A stretch of 64,000 nucleotides of DNA from Liopterus haemorrhoidalis (GCA_963971575.1 OZ020611.1:8156933-8220932); one strand, 5' to 3'. Shown: positions 21,953 through 32,869, numbered from the stretch's first letter. Notes: generated by a model from the letters alone, not told the origin. Made by a program: numbers and translations.

Positions 21953-22293
21953 AGAGACTCGCAACCGAACTCCCGAGAAGCTTAAAGTACCTGCCATATA
22001 ATATTCGTTTAGAGAAACTTGGTCCCCCTACAAACAGATCGAAGAACGCGAGGTGGCCTGATACAGATAATCGGATAACAGAAAAATTATCCACAAACAT
22101 TTTCGTATTATTTCACCACAGTGCTGACCCACGTATTTGTGGCCACCACCTTAAACGCAGACATGAAAAATACCGCAAATAGAAAATTTCTATCCAACCC
22201 TATAATCGACATTTGGAACTTCTTACCGAATGAAACAGTCTCGGCCCGCACCATCATCAGTTTTAAAAACAAAATTGACTTATTGTTTTCTTA
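21953..22293 (+). pseudogene. CR1-like LINE reverse transcriptase C-terminus
   Basis: One frame reads QRLATELPRSLKYLPYNIRL (about 21955) and later SADPRICGHHLKRR (about 22120). After a frameshift the adjoining frame gives NPIIDIWNFLPNETVSARTI and FKNKIDLLF followed by a stop. These match the invariant tail of CR1-type LINEs (RR-A-T-K...L-P-Y-x-x-R-L...R-G-H...N-x-W-N-x-L-P-x-x-V-V). An AT-rich 3' region follows. The polymerase itself is missing. Confidence 0.8.
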
Positions 22294-22379
22294 AAAAATT
22301 AAATATATATTTTTGATGTTAGCTATTTTGTTTACCAGTGTTATTTTATTTATTATTATTATTTTTTTTTTAATTTAAT

Positions 22380-22575
22380 TTAATTTACATCGCTCTATTT
22401 CTGCAACGAGGCTAATCGTCGATGCCAAAGAGCTCCTATACCTGGATGAGGGGTGAACGATTGTGAAAATGGGAGTAATTCCCACCAACAATTGAATTAG
22501 CAACCTTATAATTCAAACTTTTAACCAGTCAAAACTGCACAATTTAACGACCACGGCCACTCCGTTGGCTGACGG
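22380..22575 (-). mobile_element. Possible SINE
   Basis: On the minus strand a tRNA-like head (CAACGGAGTGGCCGTGGTCG near 22560) precedes a B-box-like GGTTGCTAATTC. The 3' end, CTCGTTGCAGAAATAGAGCG plus AAATT units, looks like a SINE tail. The promoter boxes are imperfect. Confidence 0.4.
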
Positions 22576-23100
22576 TTTATTTTGTATTGCAACATTTTAA
22601 CTTGTAATTTATTCCAATATTAATATGTGTGTATGTCACACACCCACTTCAGAAGTAACAGAACTTAAATTTTTTGTTTTCGACTTAAAGCAGTTTTAAA
22701 ACAATCAAGGCGGTCACTATCTTTTAAAAAAACGACACATTTGAGCTTTCTCACTTCTCACTTATCCAAAATGGGGCGATTCCAGACAACAACAAAAAAA
22801 CAAACCACAAAAACAACAAGCACAAACAACAAACACAAAAAAACAACCACATTAAAGATTTTATGCTGATTTTTTCGAAAGATTATAAACTTAAATTTCT
22901 AGTAATTTTTGTAGTTAAAAATAAAAAATGTTTAACTTTGTTTATTAACTGTTTACACCCTTCTACCAGTTACTAAAATACAGTGAAGTGACATACTAAG
23001 TCAAACAGTTTGGTCCCAGAGCAATTATTGAGAAACGACACAACTTATGTCCGGAAACAACGAAAATTAAAATTGAAGAGTTTTCTTCTATAAACACACT
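22576..23100. other. Spacer with A/C-rich low complexity
   Basis: An AAC/ACAA-rich tract at 22780-22855. Otherwise unrecognised. Confidence 0.4.
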
Positions 23101-23909
23101 TAGGGCCAGTTTCTGAAAGCTTAGTAAACTATAAGCAACTGGTCAACTACGGTCACAATATATCAATCCCATAAGTAACGATAGCAACCATTTTCGAACT
23201 ATTTGGTTATAGTTACCTAAGCTTTCAGAAACAGGCCCTAAATAGGCTGGAATCAACAATACAGGTGTCAAATGGTCCGGGTAAATTTAACAATGAAACT
23301 TATTTTGCCTCCGTTTAAAATCTCCTTTAAATTGCAATGTACCTACATTTTTTGGGGAAATTGTAGTAAAGTAGACCAATACTACTTTTGTCCTGAACTT
23401 TAGGGCCAGTTGCTGAAAGCTTAGTAAACTATAAGCAACTGGTCAACTACGGTCACAATATATCAATTCCATAAGTAACGATAACAACCATTTTCGAACT
23501 ATTTGGTTATAGTTACCTAAGCTTTCAGAAACAGGCCCTAAATAGGCTGGAATCAACAATACAGGTGTCAAATGATCCGGGTAAATTTAACAATGAAACT
23601 TATTTTGCCTCCGTTTAAAATCTCCTTTAAATTGCAATGTACCTACATTTTTTGGGGAAATTGTAGTAAAGTAGACCAATACTACTTTTGCCCTGAACTT
23701 TAGGGCCAGTTGCTGAAAGCTTAGTAAACTATAAGTTAATGGTCAACTACGGTTACAATATAACAATCCCATAAGTAACCATAGCAACCGTTTTCTAACT
23801 ATTTGGTTATAGTTAACTAAGCTTTCAGAAATAGGCTCTAAATAGGCTGGAATCAACAATACAGGTGTCAAATGGTCCGGGAAAATTTAACAATGAAACT
23901 TATTTTGCC
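23101..23909 (+). repeat. Tandem array of a 300-bp unit carrying a MITE
   Basis: Units start at 23101, 23401 and 23701. The first two are exactly 300 bp and differ at only a handful of positions; the third is partial (about 209 bp) and differs more. Each begins with the 136-bp palindromic MITE (ends GGGCCAGT and CAGGCCC, for example 23103-23238) and continues with about 164 bp of other sequence including AGTAAAGTAGACCAATACTA. The MITE therefore inserted first and the whole segment was then duplicated, the first step towards a satellite. Confidence 0.93.
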
Positions 23910-25457
23910 CTTATCAGGCCCTTACTAATTAAAATTAACGTAACTGTTTAATTTTTAAGTGCACACTGCTTTATTTTTTCCCAACAATCCGATTCTGGAA
24001 TAATATAATCTTAATATTTTATTCCTTTGTATAATTATTTCTGTTTTTGTTAAATATCCCCGACCACACATCGTATGGGTTTACTTTACTACATTTTAGA
24101 CCATTTTTTTAGTTACTTCTGAAGCGGTTTTCTATGTTTTGTATCAATGAGCACAAAAAAACACTGGCTTCTTCTATAATCAGTAAAATATTAATAATAA
24201 TAAAGAAAAAAATATGCATATATATTTTTATATTACCTATATACATATGTACATTAGCAACTCAGATGATATTCAGGGTTGTACTCCACACATAACATTG
24301 TAAAAATAAAACACTTCACACCTGTTTATTGATATCCGATTACTATATATACAAACGCATAAATGAATATCTTATCAAGAAAACAGGCTTAAACTAATTA
24401 TGTTACATAACAGTTCTAATGATGATAATGAGGCAATGTTGACACGTCATTGCGTCCGTTATCATTAATTCACAGGTTCCCAAAAGAAAAATAGCGCTTC
24501 ATGTTAATATAGCCCAAGTGCTCATCGAAGTAACAGTGATAGTGATATAAAATTTAACTGACAATTATTTAATGATGATGTGACTTAGAAGTAATGTGAC
24601 TGAATATAATGTTCACTGCTATAATTTTGCTAACAATCACACCCTTGGACGAAGAAGACCTGATTTAAAATGTTAGATGTATTAATATTCAGTGAAAGTT
24701 ATTAGTTATTATTGTGGGCAAAATTAAACAATTTAAAAAGTTCATCACAACGATAACATATTCTACATTCATTCTTGCTAAATGGTAAGTTATTTTGTAA
24801 ATATTTCTATTATCTATATATAGTATAACAAGAATTCCAAATCTTCCTGCGCTGTTCTACTTACCGAATAATATACTTATACATTATTAGAAATATTATT
24901 CTGTAAAAATAACTGGCATAGTTAAATAACTACAAAACTTATTTGATTCTGATAGTTCTTTAGCAATACGTTCATTTATATTACTGTCTTCTGCACAAGT
25001 ATAATCATATAAATATCTTTGTATCTCAACTACAGAAACAAAATGAGGGGAAAATGTAGTAAAGCAGACCAATACTTCTTCTATCCTGAAATTTTACTAA
25101 CTAAGCATAGCTTAACGACCTAGTTTTTAAGTGCACACTATTTTATTTTTCCCCGGCAAAAGAAAATATTTAACTTAGATCCGAGATATCCACCTCTTAA
25201 CAAAGTACCCAATATATTTATTAACTGCAAAAATATTTTTATCGGAGGTCCTCCTTATAAATGTTTTTTGCCTGAAAACCATTCTTATTAGCTACATTTG
25301 ATATTAGGAATTAAAACTAGCTAACATAAGTCAGTTTATAAATAAGTTAATAATTTATGTAAAAAATTAGTAGAATAAAAAAATTTGTTATTACTTTTGT
25401 AATTATAAAAGAAATATATTAAAATGAGAGCAAATCTGTGGTTAAATCGCAAATGTT
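23910..25457. other. AT-rich stretch with dispersed repeat copies
   Basis: Copies of the GTGCACACTGCTTTATTTTT repeat lie at about 23955-23985 and 25125-25145. The segment from 25048 (GGGGAAAATGTAGTAAAGCAG) also resembles the non-MITE part of the 300-bp unit, so that part is itself a dispersed repeat. No gene recognised. Confidence 0.45.
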
Positions 25458-25745
25458 AAATCATTTGTAGTTGCTGTTTTATCGCTAAGCAAGGATATGA
25501 ATGGGAGCTCAACTCAATGTAAAATAATTTGTGTAAAACATATACAAATTACAGGTTCTGCTTAACCGTTCGTAACCGGCTATAAACAGTAGTTGCCTTT
25601 CTGTGTATACTAAAAAAAATGATGTAATACTGATCAGTTTCCTTCTGGATGTACACAGATTGAAAATATGGTCATGAAACGTAGAAAGAGGAGGCCTAGT
25701 CTCTCCTCAAGCTTTCGGAACAACGCTGATTATATATTAAAATAA
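25458..25745 (+). mobile_element. SINE family, copy A
   Basis: About 290 bp that match 46115-46400 end to end, including ATACAAATTACAGGTTCTGC and GAGGAGGCCTAG. The B-box equivalent in this copy is decayed. Two full-length copies in the same orientation with simple tails fit a SINE. Confidence 0.65.
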
Positions 25746-26873
25746 AATATTAGTAAGTATATTCTATTAAATAATATATAACCTAAAAAATTATTTATGA
25801 AGATGAATTTTGAATAATTGGAAATTTGATTGAAAGATAAAACATCATGCATAGAAATAACTTTAATTTGTCGAATCATAGTTGGAAAATAAATAATGCA
25901 GGATCATTTTTTAGATTACTTTAGAATTTTGTTGAAAATATATGAAATTAACTTAAAATGTTAAAAAAAATATTTATATTGTAACTTATTTATTCTTAAT
26001 AAAGGCTTAACTATTATTTATGTTGTAACTGTCAACAATATCTTTTGATTTTTACAAACAACAAACAATCAGAAACTATACATAAATATTGTTTTTGGCC
26101 GACCATATCAAAAACATTTTTTTTTTATCATCTGGTACCGGGTAAAAACTAAATGATTTTCGGTCTAGGCCGATTCGCTTATTTTTTGGCCGCTGGATGC
26201 AAGTGCCATCTATGTGTCATTTCTTAAGTTACAAGATCTCCATGATTACACTGAAACAACTGACAGTCAAACATTCATCTATAATATAATACGCCAACCT
26301 GTGTCCTTGGCTGCGTGGGTGCGTGGAAGTTGTCTGAAACAATTGAGCGAGGTACCGAAATGTAACGATTATTATATATTAATTTATGTATTGGACATTA
26401 GTGTGCTGTGAATTTTTGTTTTGAGTGTTGACAATAGATTTGTAAAAATGACAGTTGTGTTTTTCATTAAAAAATCACTTCACAATTACTAATTTAGTTG
26501 TGAAATACACGGATCGGTTTTTTTACGAAACAAAACACAGAAAAACGTTATCCTTCCGTGATATTCGACATTTTTGATTAAAATTATTATTAGCAGAAAA
26601 ATAATTATTTTAAAAAATATTTGATTTTGATGAAAGTAAGAAAAATGTGACTTTTTTTCTTTATTATTATTATTTCGATGATTTATTATTTTTTTATTTC
26701 TACGATTTCTAGGACAAGATTTACAATATCCCACTGCAAACTCTATACAGATGGCAGCACATAACGACTACACTAAATAATTCAAGAATTATCAGAGGCT
26801 CTAAAACAATGGTTTTATTTATAACGTGCTTATTTATCACATTAAAATATCATTTACCTTTTAGTTTAGGTTA
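25746..26873. other. AT-rich spacer
   Basis: No gene or repeat boundary recognised. Confidence 0.35.
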
Positions 26874-27090
26874 GATTCACCTTAAAAGCACTATCTTAGG
26901 TTATGGTTGATAACTGTTTATTTTTTTTTATAAACCACCTAAAAATAAATTGTATTTTAACTGTTCTGTGCAGGGCCAGGGACAGTGATTCACCTTAAAA
27001 GCACTATCTTAGGTTATGGTTGATAACTGTTTACTTTTTTTTTTTATAAACCACCTAAAAATAAATTGTGTTTTAAAAGTTCTGCATAGT
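26874..27090 (+). repeat. 113-bp tandem duplication
   Basis: GATTCACCTTAAAAGCACTA begins at 26874 and again at 26987, and the match continues through CCACCTAAAAATAAATTG. Differences are few, so the duplication is fairly recent. Confidence 0.9.
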
Positions 27091-27249
27091 CCCACCTGTT
27101 TAGAATCTCTGTATATTGAACAAATGACGTGTGTGTGACGCATGCGCAGTGCTGAGTGGGATATTGTAAATCTACCCCTATTAAAGCGGGCAAACAATTA
27201 AATTTTACTGTGCAATAGTTTCTCACGATTTATTTCAAACTGATTTGAG

Positions 27250-27372
27250 ATATAGTGTAAGTACGCTTTTTTCCCTGTGCCCTTTTTGCCGTGAGTGTAT
27301 TTTTTCATGTGTGCTTTTTTCCGTGTGCGTATTAATCCGTGTACGTTGTTTCCGTGTGCGTATTTTTGTATT
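27250..27372 (+). repeat. Degenerate minisatellite
   Basis: Five or so imperfect repeats of a roughly 20-bp unit with core TTTCCGTGTGCGTAT. Unit length and sequence vary. Confidence 0.65.
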
Positions 27373-27518
27373 ATATAAGAAAATGGAAAATTTATTTTAA
27401 TAAATATATTTTAAATTTAACGTCTCAAATCATTTTTAGTTTTAACATTATAAATATAATGCACTGAGTGAAAAGTTAATGAATAAATAATTCGGAATAA
27501 TACTCATTATTTGTCCAG

Positions 27519-27619
27519 TTTTTAATAATACGCGAAGAGTTGATTCAATTTGAATTGGATGAAGTTAGGCGTATGGATAGAGAGAGAAGTCTGAGGTGTC
27601 GAGCAAGTTCCACATTAAG
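27519..27619 (+). CDS. Candidate internal coding exon
   Basis: A 101-bp open stretch lies between a plausible acceptor (TTATTTGTCCAG, ending 27518) and a good donor (AAG then GTAATG, from 27620). It encodes 33 residues in phase 0, including REELIQFELDEVRRMDRERS, highly charged and probably helical, and it is richer in GC than its surroundings. I cannot assign a family. With no neighbouring exon found, it may be chance or part of an unknown element. Confidence 0.3.
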
Positions 27620-27620
27620 G

Positions 27621-28223
27621 TAATGATTTGTTTGCCAACACAGTTAGCAACGGGTGCACTAGTAATTGTAATAATTATTCAGAAACCATAAATTATCGAA
27701 TGTATTAAAATAAATTTAATACTTCTAGTAAATATTACTTTTGGTCGCCCCAAAAATATAATGCGTACCTTGCCCAAAAAAATCTTTTACGTCCTTATCT
27801 GTTAGAAGTTCTCGGCTACGCCTCGGAACTCAAATTCAGATGCAGTCGAAAAAGATCTACTTTATGCCCATGGTACACAAATAACTATTATACAATACTG
27901 ATTAATACTGAAAATATGAAAAACATCGGAGAATAATATATATAGTTAAATGAAAAATTTGGGACTTCAAGACAAAGACTTTATTTTATTTTTGTAACAA
28001 ATCCAGTCCTCTATTCTAAATATCCAGTTTTTTCATGTTTTCCAGAAACTTCAATTTTCCCGTCTTTCTGCAAAATTTGTTGTCTGCTTCTTGTGCAACA
28101 TTGTAATTAAATTATATAATGCAGGAAAGAATAAAACAAAAATATTTTTCCCGGTTAAATTTGGACAGTTTCTGAACCGTCAATTTTATAAGTTTCAAAT
28201 TATTGTATGTCTCACATTATTAT
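27621..28223. other. Non-coding spacer
   Basis: AT-rich; nothing recognised. Confidence 0.4.
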
Positions 28224-28304
28224 TAGAGCCCTGCAAATCCGCGGATATCCGTCATATTTCTGCCGGATGCGGATAAATATTCATTTAAATCGCGCAGGGC
28301 TCTA
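28224..28304. mobile_element. 81-bp hAT-type MITE with perfect 8-bp duplication
   Basis: TAGAGCCCTGC at the left is perfectly inverted at the right (11 bp). ATTATTAT flanks both sides exactly (28216-28223 and 28305-28312). An 8-bp duplication is the mark of hAT transposases. The 81-bp body is unusually small and comparatively GC-rich (GATATCCG, GGATGCGG). Confidence 0.92.
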
Positions 28305-28506
28305 ATTATTATACAGGATTCTAATGTCAATTTCAAATGTTTAAACGGAACTAAACGGAATTTTTATTTTCTTAAGTTGTCACGAGCTCACTTTTTAACG
28401 ACTGAAGTGGGGTTTTGATAAACAAAATGATTAAAAGCTTTATTTAATCGTTAAAAGTAACTAGGTTTCAAAATCTAATTCCTCCTAAAACGGAAAAACA
28501 GACAAT

Positions 28507-28664
28507 CAGATAAATTCTATAAAAAGTTACTGTGTAATAACGTTACTACAACATAAAATATTATAAAAAATACAATGACTTTCATTCATGATAGTAACTG
28601 ACCTTGCTCATAGTGACGAATTTAGTAACTATTATCATAATAACAGAGTTACAGAATTGGTCTG
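28507..28664. mobile_element. 158-bp MITE, copy 2
   Basis: Reverse-complement of the copy at 1369-1526 over its full length, including the shared internal TGACTTTCATTCATGATAGT-type block. The left terminal repeat here has mutated. Confidence 0.75.
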
Positions 28665-28739
28665 TATAACTTGTGATAAAAATCGTCAGAGAAAGCCGAG
28701 AAAAAATCACGAATATCTTTGAATAAATTTAGTTTTTTT

Positions 28740-28890
28740 TATTTCATGTTTATGGCTTTTGCTAATGAGGCAAATATCCAGGACAATTGTATTTTTAATG
28801 ATGAAAATTCCATGCCTGAACAGGATTCGAACCGGAGACTTTAGCAATACAGAGCACGTGTGTTACCACTACGCTACGCCGGTTGGCATA
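28740..28890 (-). mobile_element. tRNA-headed SINE, short
   Basis: On the minus strand an A-box-like TAGCGTAGTGGTAACACACG (near 28875) precedes the B box GGTTCGAATCC (near 28825). About 70 bp of unrelated body follow, ending in an A-rich tail at about 28740. The two halves of the tRNA arm do not form a proper acceptor stem with a 3' end, so a SINE or tRNA-derived retropseudogene is the better reading. Confidence 0.75.
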
Positions 28891-29421
28891 AATTTAGGTT
28901 AGAATTGCTTATTTAACCTTTGCTATTGAACAAATTTTAATTTTACTTTGAACCTTAAGATTTTCTTAAAAATAAATCTGTTTCATTTATTTATTTTAAA
29001 AATAGCAAGTAAAAATGGACAGCAACAATTATTTAAAAAATAGCTAGTAAAAGTGGTCACTTACATTTAAATAAAAAGTCTCAAGTAAATAGAGTAATAA
29101 CCTTATTAAACTAGTTAAACTAAACTGACCACCTTAGCTTATCACTCAAAGTAAACACTGCCTTCATCAAAACAGATTCTCCTATTAATTGATCTAAATC
29201 ATCAAACGCACACTTATAAAACTTGCTACATTATCTAAAATGAAACAGTTTTTGATTTGTTGCTTAATTATTGCTGTCTTTCTCTTCCACCCTAATTGTT
29301 CTACTTTTTTAATTGCACGTTATAAATATGTTCTAGTATTCTAATTTTCTAGTTTTGTCAACCTATAAATTATTCCATATTTCTTTATAAGTTATCTAAT
29401 TATTATTAGAATTATATTTGG
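28891..29421. other. AT-rich spacer
   Basis: No recognisable gene before the left arm of the transposon at 29422. Confidence 0.4.
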
Positions 29422-30818
29422 ATACAGTGAATTTCCTTTATCCTGCAATATAGGTATTATCGTTACAATGGTAATTGAAATCTGACAGCAATGTAAAATT
29501 GTGTTTCTTTTAATTTGTAACATAGGCGATTTAACATTGCTGTCAAAATAATTTGTCGTTACTAGTGAAGCCATGCATATAGTCGGATTGCTGATAGGTG
29601 ACTGTTACATGTATGTATCAAGTAGTGCATTCATATAATAATCTAATTACCATTTTTCAGCGATTTTAATTTTGTTATTTGTCTTAGCTGTCAGGGTCTG
29701 TTAATAATATTAATTAATAGAGCTTGCGGCCAATTATTAAATTCACAAACTTTAATTTTAAATCTGCTGGAATATTTTATTTCCGAAAAAGAGAACAATG
29801 GGCCACTTATTTCTCTATCTTGTGTCCATCAAAGAGTAGCAGCTGCCTTAAAGATTTCGAATCAACAATTCCTAGAATTATAAAATGTAATAAATCTGAA
29901 CTTCTCACTAACAAAATCACGAGAAAACGAAGGAAATTAAAATCTGAACTAGTTTATTTTATTGATACATTGGCAAAAATGTATGATCATGAAGTACTAA
30001 GATTACCTCCTTATCACTGCCAGTTTAACACCAATGAACTAATTTGCGGTGTAACAAAAAATTATTATGATAGACATATTGGTCAAAACGGATATAGTGA
30101 TAACGAAGTTTTGAAAATGTGGCAAGTAGTCTGTGATCAAATTAGTTGTAAAATTTGGGCAAAATCTGTTAAAAAAATTAAAAATTTAATAAATGAATGG
30201 TGGGAAAGGGAAAGAATTGTTGATGATATTAATCCAATAATAATAAATACAAGAAATGACAGCGATAGTTCAGATGACGACGATATCATGCATTACACTG
30301 ACTATTTTTTTTTTAAATAAAAATAAACATTTAAATACAACTTGTAGCAATATATTATATGTATAAATATATTTTTACTTTATATTTTATTACTTTGTAC
30401 TTAGTGGAAACATAAAACATTAAAATTTAATTTAATTAAACAACAAATTATAATCCAAAATTTACGTATGAGTATAATTTAGATTGTTAATAGTTTTTCC
30501 TTATTTATAATTATTACCTTAAAATTAATAATTTTGTTTGTTTGAGTACTGCTGTGAATTTATTTTCGTGCTCTAATTAGTAAAGATATCTAAGAATCAT
30601 GCCGTTTCTTTCTAATGCTTTGTTTTTTTATTAAAATAGTTTGGAAGGTTAGTTGTCAACTTGCGTCACTATACGTTCCTATGGGTATGCAAATAATTAT
30701 AATGATATAGACAGATATAGTATTGTGTATCAATACTTGTAGCAACGAACAGTCACCTATCAGCAATCCGACTTTAATAATAATTTCAATGTTGTAGGAT
30801 AAAAGAAATTCACTGTAT
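29422..30818 (+). mobile_element. DNA transposon with split long TIRs
   Basis: The outer inverted pair (29422-29448 and 30792-30818; 27 bp, two mismatches) and the inner pair (29581-29606 and 30748-30773; 26 bp, perfect) line up as one long terminal repeat. The left arm is interrupted by about 113 extra bases, which contain their own hairpin (GACAGCAATGT, 29484-29494 and 29534-29544), so a small element inserted there. The interior encodes a DDE transposase remnant. True outer ends may lie somewhat further out, and no clear duplication is visible. Confidence 0.8.
29724..30320 (+). pseudogene. DDE transposase C-terminal fragment (198 codons)
   Basis: The middle of the frame reads DHEVLRLPPYHCQFNTNELI (about residues 88-107). 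This matches the last catalytic motif of IS630/Tc1-related DDE transposases (LPPYHC-x-x-N-P-I-E-x-x-W); the acidic E is kept, while P-I and W are changed. A lysine-rich segment and an acidic serine/aspartate tail (SDSSDDDD) follow, as in insect members. The first two catalytic aspartates are missing and no proper start region is recognisable. The neighbouring TIRs show it is the core of its own element. Confidence 0.75.
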
Positions 30819-31840
30819 GATTTCCTCATTAAAGTTATTAGGTAAAGAAATAAGTTATTCCTTAACAGTTTATAAGGAAGTGAATTCTTGGACCTAAACA
30901 TCAAAATTAGATATTAAATTAAATTTTCCAATGAATTGCCATTAACTGCTAATCAATGTGAATTGATTCATCAACCTAAATTTTTGTGAAATTTCTTACA
31001 AACGTCATTTATTGTCCTCCTCTAATATCGTTAAACTCTTTACCGCATTTCTTAACGATTCAATATCATTACTTGGATGTTGCACATTTTCCTTTAAATA
31101 TAACCACAAAAAAATCACATGGCGTCAACTGCGGAGATCTAATTTTTTTAATAGGAGTTATTGTTTTATTTCTCAAGGCGATCTGTTTCTAAGTAACCAC
31201 ATATTGTCAACTTCATTTTGAGTCTATGGTCAATTATTTTATCAGTCAATGCTCTGGAACAATCTTGACATCACCAAAGCCAACAAATCAGAAGAAAAAA
31301 AAGTTGACTCAAATAATATTGTAAAGGGTACAACAACTCATAAACATTGGTCCTTCGAGGGCCGGATAAATACTTCTTCAATACAAGTTATAGGCATAAA
31401 CAGTTATAACAATGCTTTTCATTACTTGCATAATTTGTTGTAAAAATCAGTATATTTTGTGAATAAATCAGATTTTATCATCAAATTTAAGATGATTTTT
31501 GATCTAAAATTAATATGTACATTTGCTAAACGAAAATATTGACATTGTATTTCCTTTATTAAATAAAAAATAAGCAGACGCTTGGTATACTATTATTGTT
31601 ATGTGCCGTCCGTGTTTAGTAACAATTTATGTATTTGTAATATAGTGTGCTATGCCATTTGTCAGGCAACAGATTGTTAGCATTAGATGTAAAAGAGTTT
31701 AATAAAAATTTTGACATACATAAAAACATGGTTATTAATAAATTACAAACAAATACCAAGTTTCGAGAAGATAGAAATTATTTGGTTCAAATATTAACTC
31801 CTTAGTGGGTCACAATTGTAGAAATAATATCCAAAAAACA
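30819..31840. other. Non-coding, unrecognised
   Basis: Short frames on both strands (30986-31443) match nothing I know. The minus strand near 31000-31130 reads RHVIFLWLYLKENVQHPSND, possibly a decayed transposase, but I cannot name it. Confidence 0.3.
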
Positions 31841-31895
31841 ATCACTCAAATATAAATTTGAGTGATTAAATCATCGCCTACTTAAGTAGGCGATG
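31841..31895. repeat. Twin palindromes
   Basis: First, an 11-bp perfect stem with a 4-base loop (ATCACTCAAAT, 31841-31851 with 31856-31866). Six bases on lies a 24-bp perfect palindrome without a loop, centred on CTTAAG (31872-31895). Two unrelated palindromes side by side suggest a small foldback insertion or a structured site. Confidence 0.8.
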
Positions 31896-32252
31896 TAAGA
31901 TTTATAGAATGTTCAGAAATAATATTCCACATGCGTAATTTTAAATATATTAAACATAACAGATTTTCCCTGGACATCAATTGACTGATCTCAAAGTCAA
32001 GTTAATTTTTGCAATTGTATATTTTCCTTAAAATAATCCCTGCTGAATTTTATTGAAACCTCTTGATGTGTCTAAAAATGTCAGAGACGAGTATTTTATG
32101 CTTTTTCCATACTTTATCAAGTCGATTTTAAACTTAGGGTTGTAATTCAGTTTCTTTTAAAAAAACTTCTTTAACAGAAAAAGTTTTTAAAGTTAACTCA
32201 GTAACATAAATAAATAATATACCGTAGTATAAAAATTGAGATTTAAACATAC
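31896..32252. other. Non-coding, possible intron on the minus strand
   Basis: AT-rich sequence that would be the start of intron 1 if the exon at 32253-32304 is real. No further exon was recognised. Confidence 0.3.
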
Positions 32253-32304
32253 CATATAAGAAGAAAGATGCGATAAGAACACATAATTCAGTAACACGAT
32301 TCAT
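32253..32304 (-). CDS. Candidate first coding exon with signal peptide
   Basis: On the minus strand an ATG at 32304-32302 in good context (ACAAAATGA) opens MNRVTELCVLIASFFLY, a typical secretory signal peptide: a short polar start, then a hydrophobic core. It runs directly into a donor-like site (ATG then GTATGT, intron starting at 32252) after 52 bases. The frame is open beyond the donor to about 32134, but that part is low complexity. A CpG-rich, CCAAT-bearing block lies 100-300 bp upstream, as expected of a promoter. Mature protein unknown; no second exon identified. Confidence 0.35.
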
Positions 32305-32397
32305 TTTGTAAACCAATCACCTCACAAACAAACCAAATTCAAAAAACTACAATTCCAAAAAAACGCATGTCATATGAAATCCTTTGCCATGTAAGAC

Positions 32398-32620
32398 TTG
32401 TCGTGTATTCACGTAATATACAAGAGCGTCGCGTTACGACGCTATCCCGTTAGCGGTTTAGCGCGAACTGTCCGATACGGAACTGTTGAACCGGTACGAA
32501 AGCGACTCACGCGACAATATCTTGAACTAGCGGTTTTCGTGTTGGTTACGCGTTGCGATTGGTTCACGGAATTAAGATGCTCCAATAGGATCAGAGGGGT
32601 GAGTTTGGCTTTATTTATCA
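32398..32620. promoter_or_regulatory. CpG-rich block with CCAAT boxes, possible promoter or 5' exon
   Basis: A sharply GC- and CpG-rich island (GAGCGTCGCGTTACGACGCT, TTTAGCGCGAACTG and similar) in otherwise AT-rich DNA. It has CCAAT on the plus strand (near 32582) and on the minus strand (GATTGG, near 32559). On the plus strand it ends in a strong donor-like GGTGAGTTT near 32597. It could be the promoter of the minus-strand signal-peptide exon, a plus-strand first exon, or both. Confidence 0.4.
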
Positions 32621-32700
32621 GTTTCCTTTAGAAGACTTACCTTTTCTTATTGTTTCGGGAAGATTTGTTTCAAAGTTTGTGCGTAACTCAAAATCTTGTA

Positions 32701-32869
32701 TCAACTTGATTTATTATTAAGATATAGGTTTTTTGAGAGAAAATATAAGTTTTTTATGTGAAGTTCTTGGTTAAGAGCTGATAGACACACCATATTTTCG
32801 TTCACAGGCATTAAATAGAACAGATTTAATATTAGTATCAAAAATGCGCAATTTTGTATTGCGTAGGGG
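32701..32869. other. Spacer upstream of RTE LINE
   Basis: Probably partly 5' LINE sequence, but homology begins only at about 32870. Confidence 0.3.

Noticed and set aside
22240..22275. Second hammerhead-like CTGATGA on the minus strand
   Set aside because: The following sequence has CGAGAC in place of GAAA, and the stretch is explained by the coding tail of a LINE.
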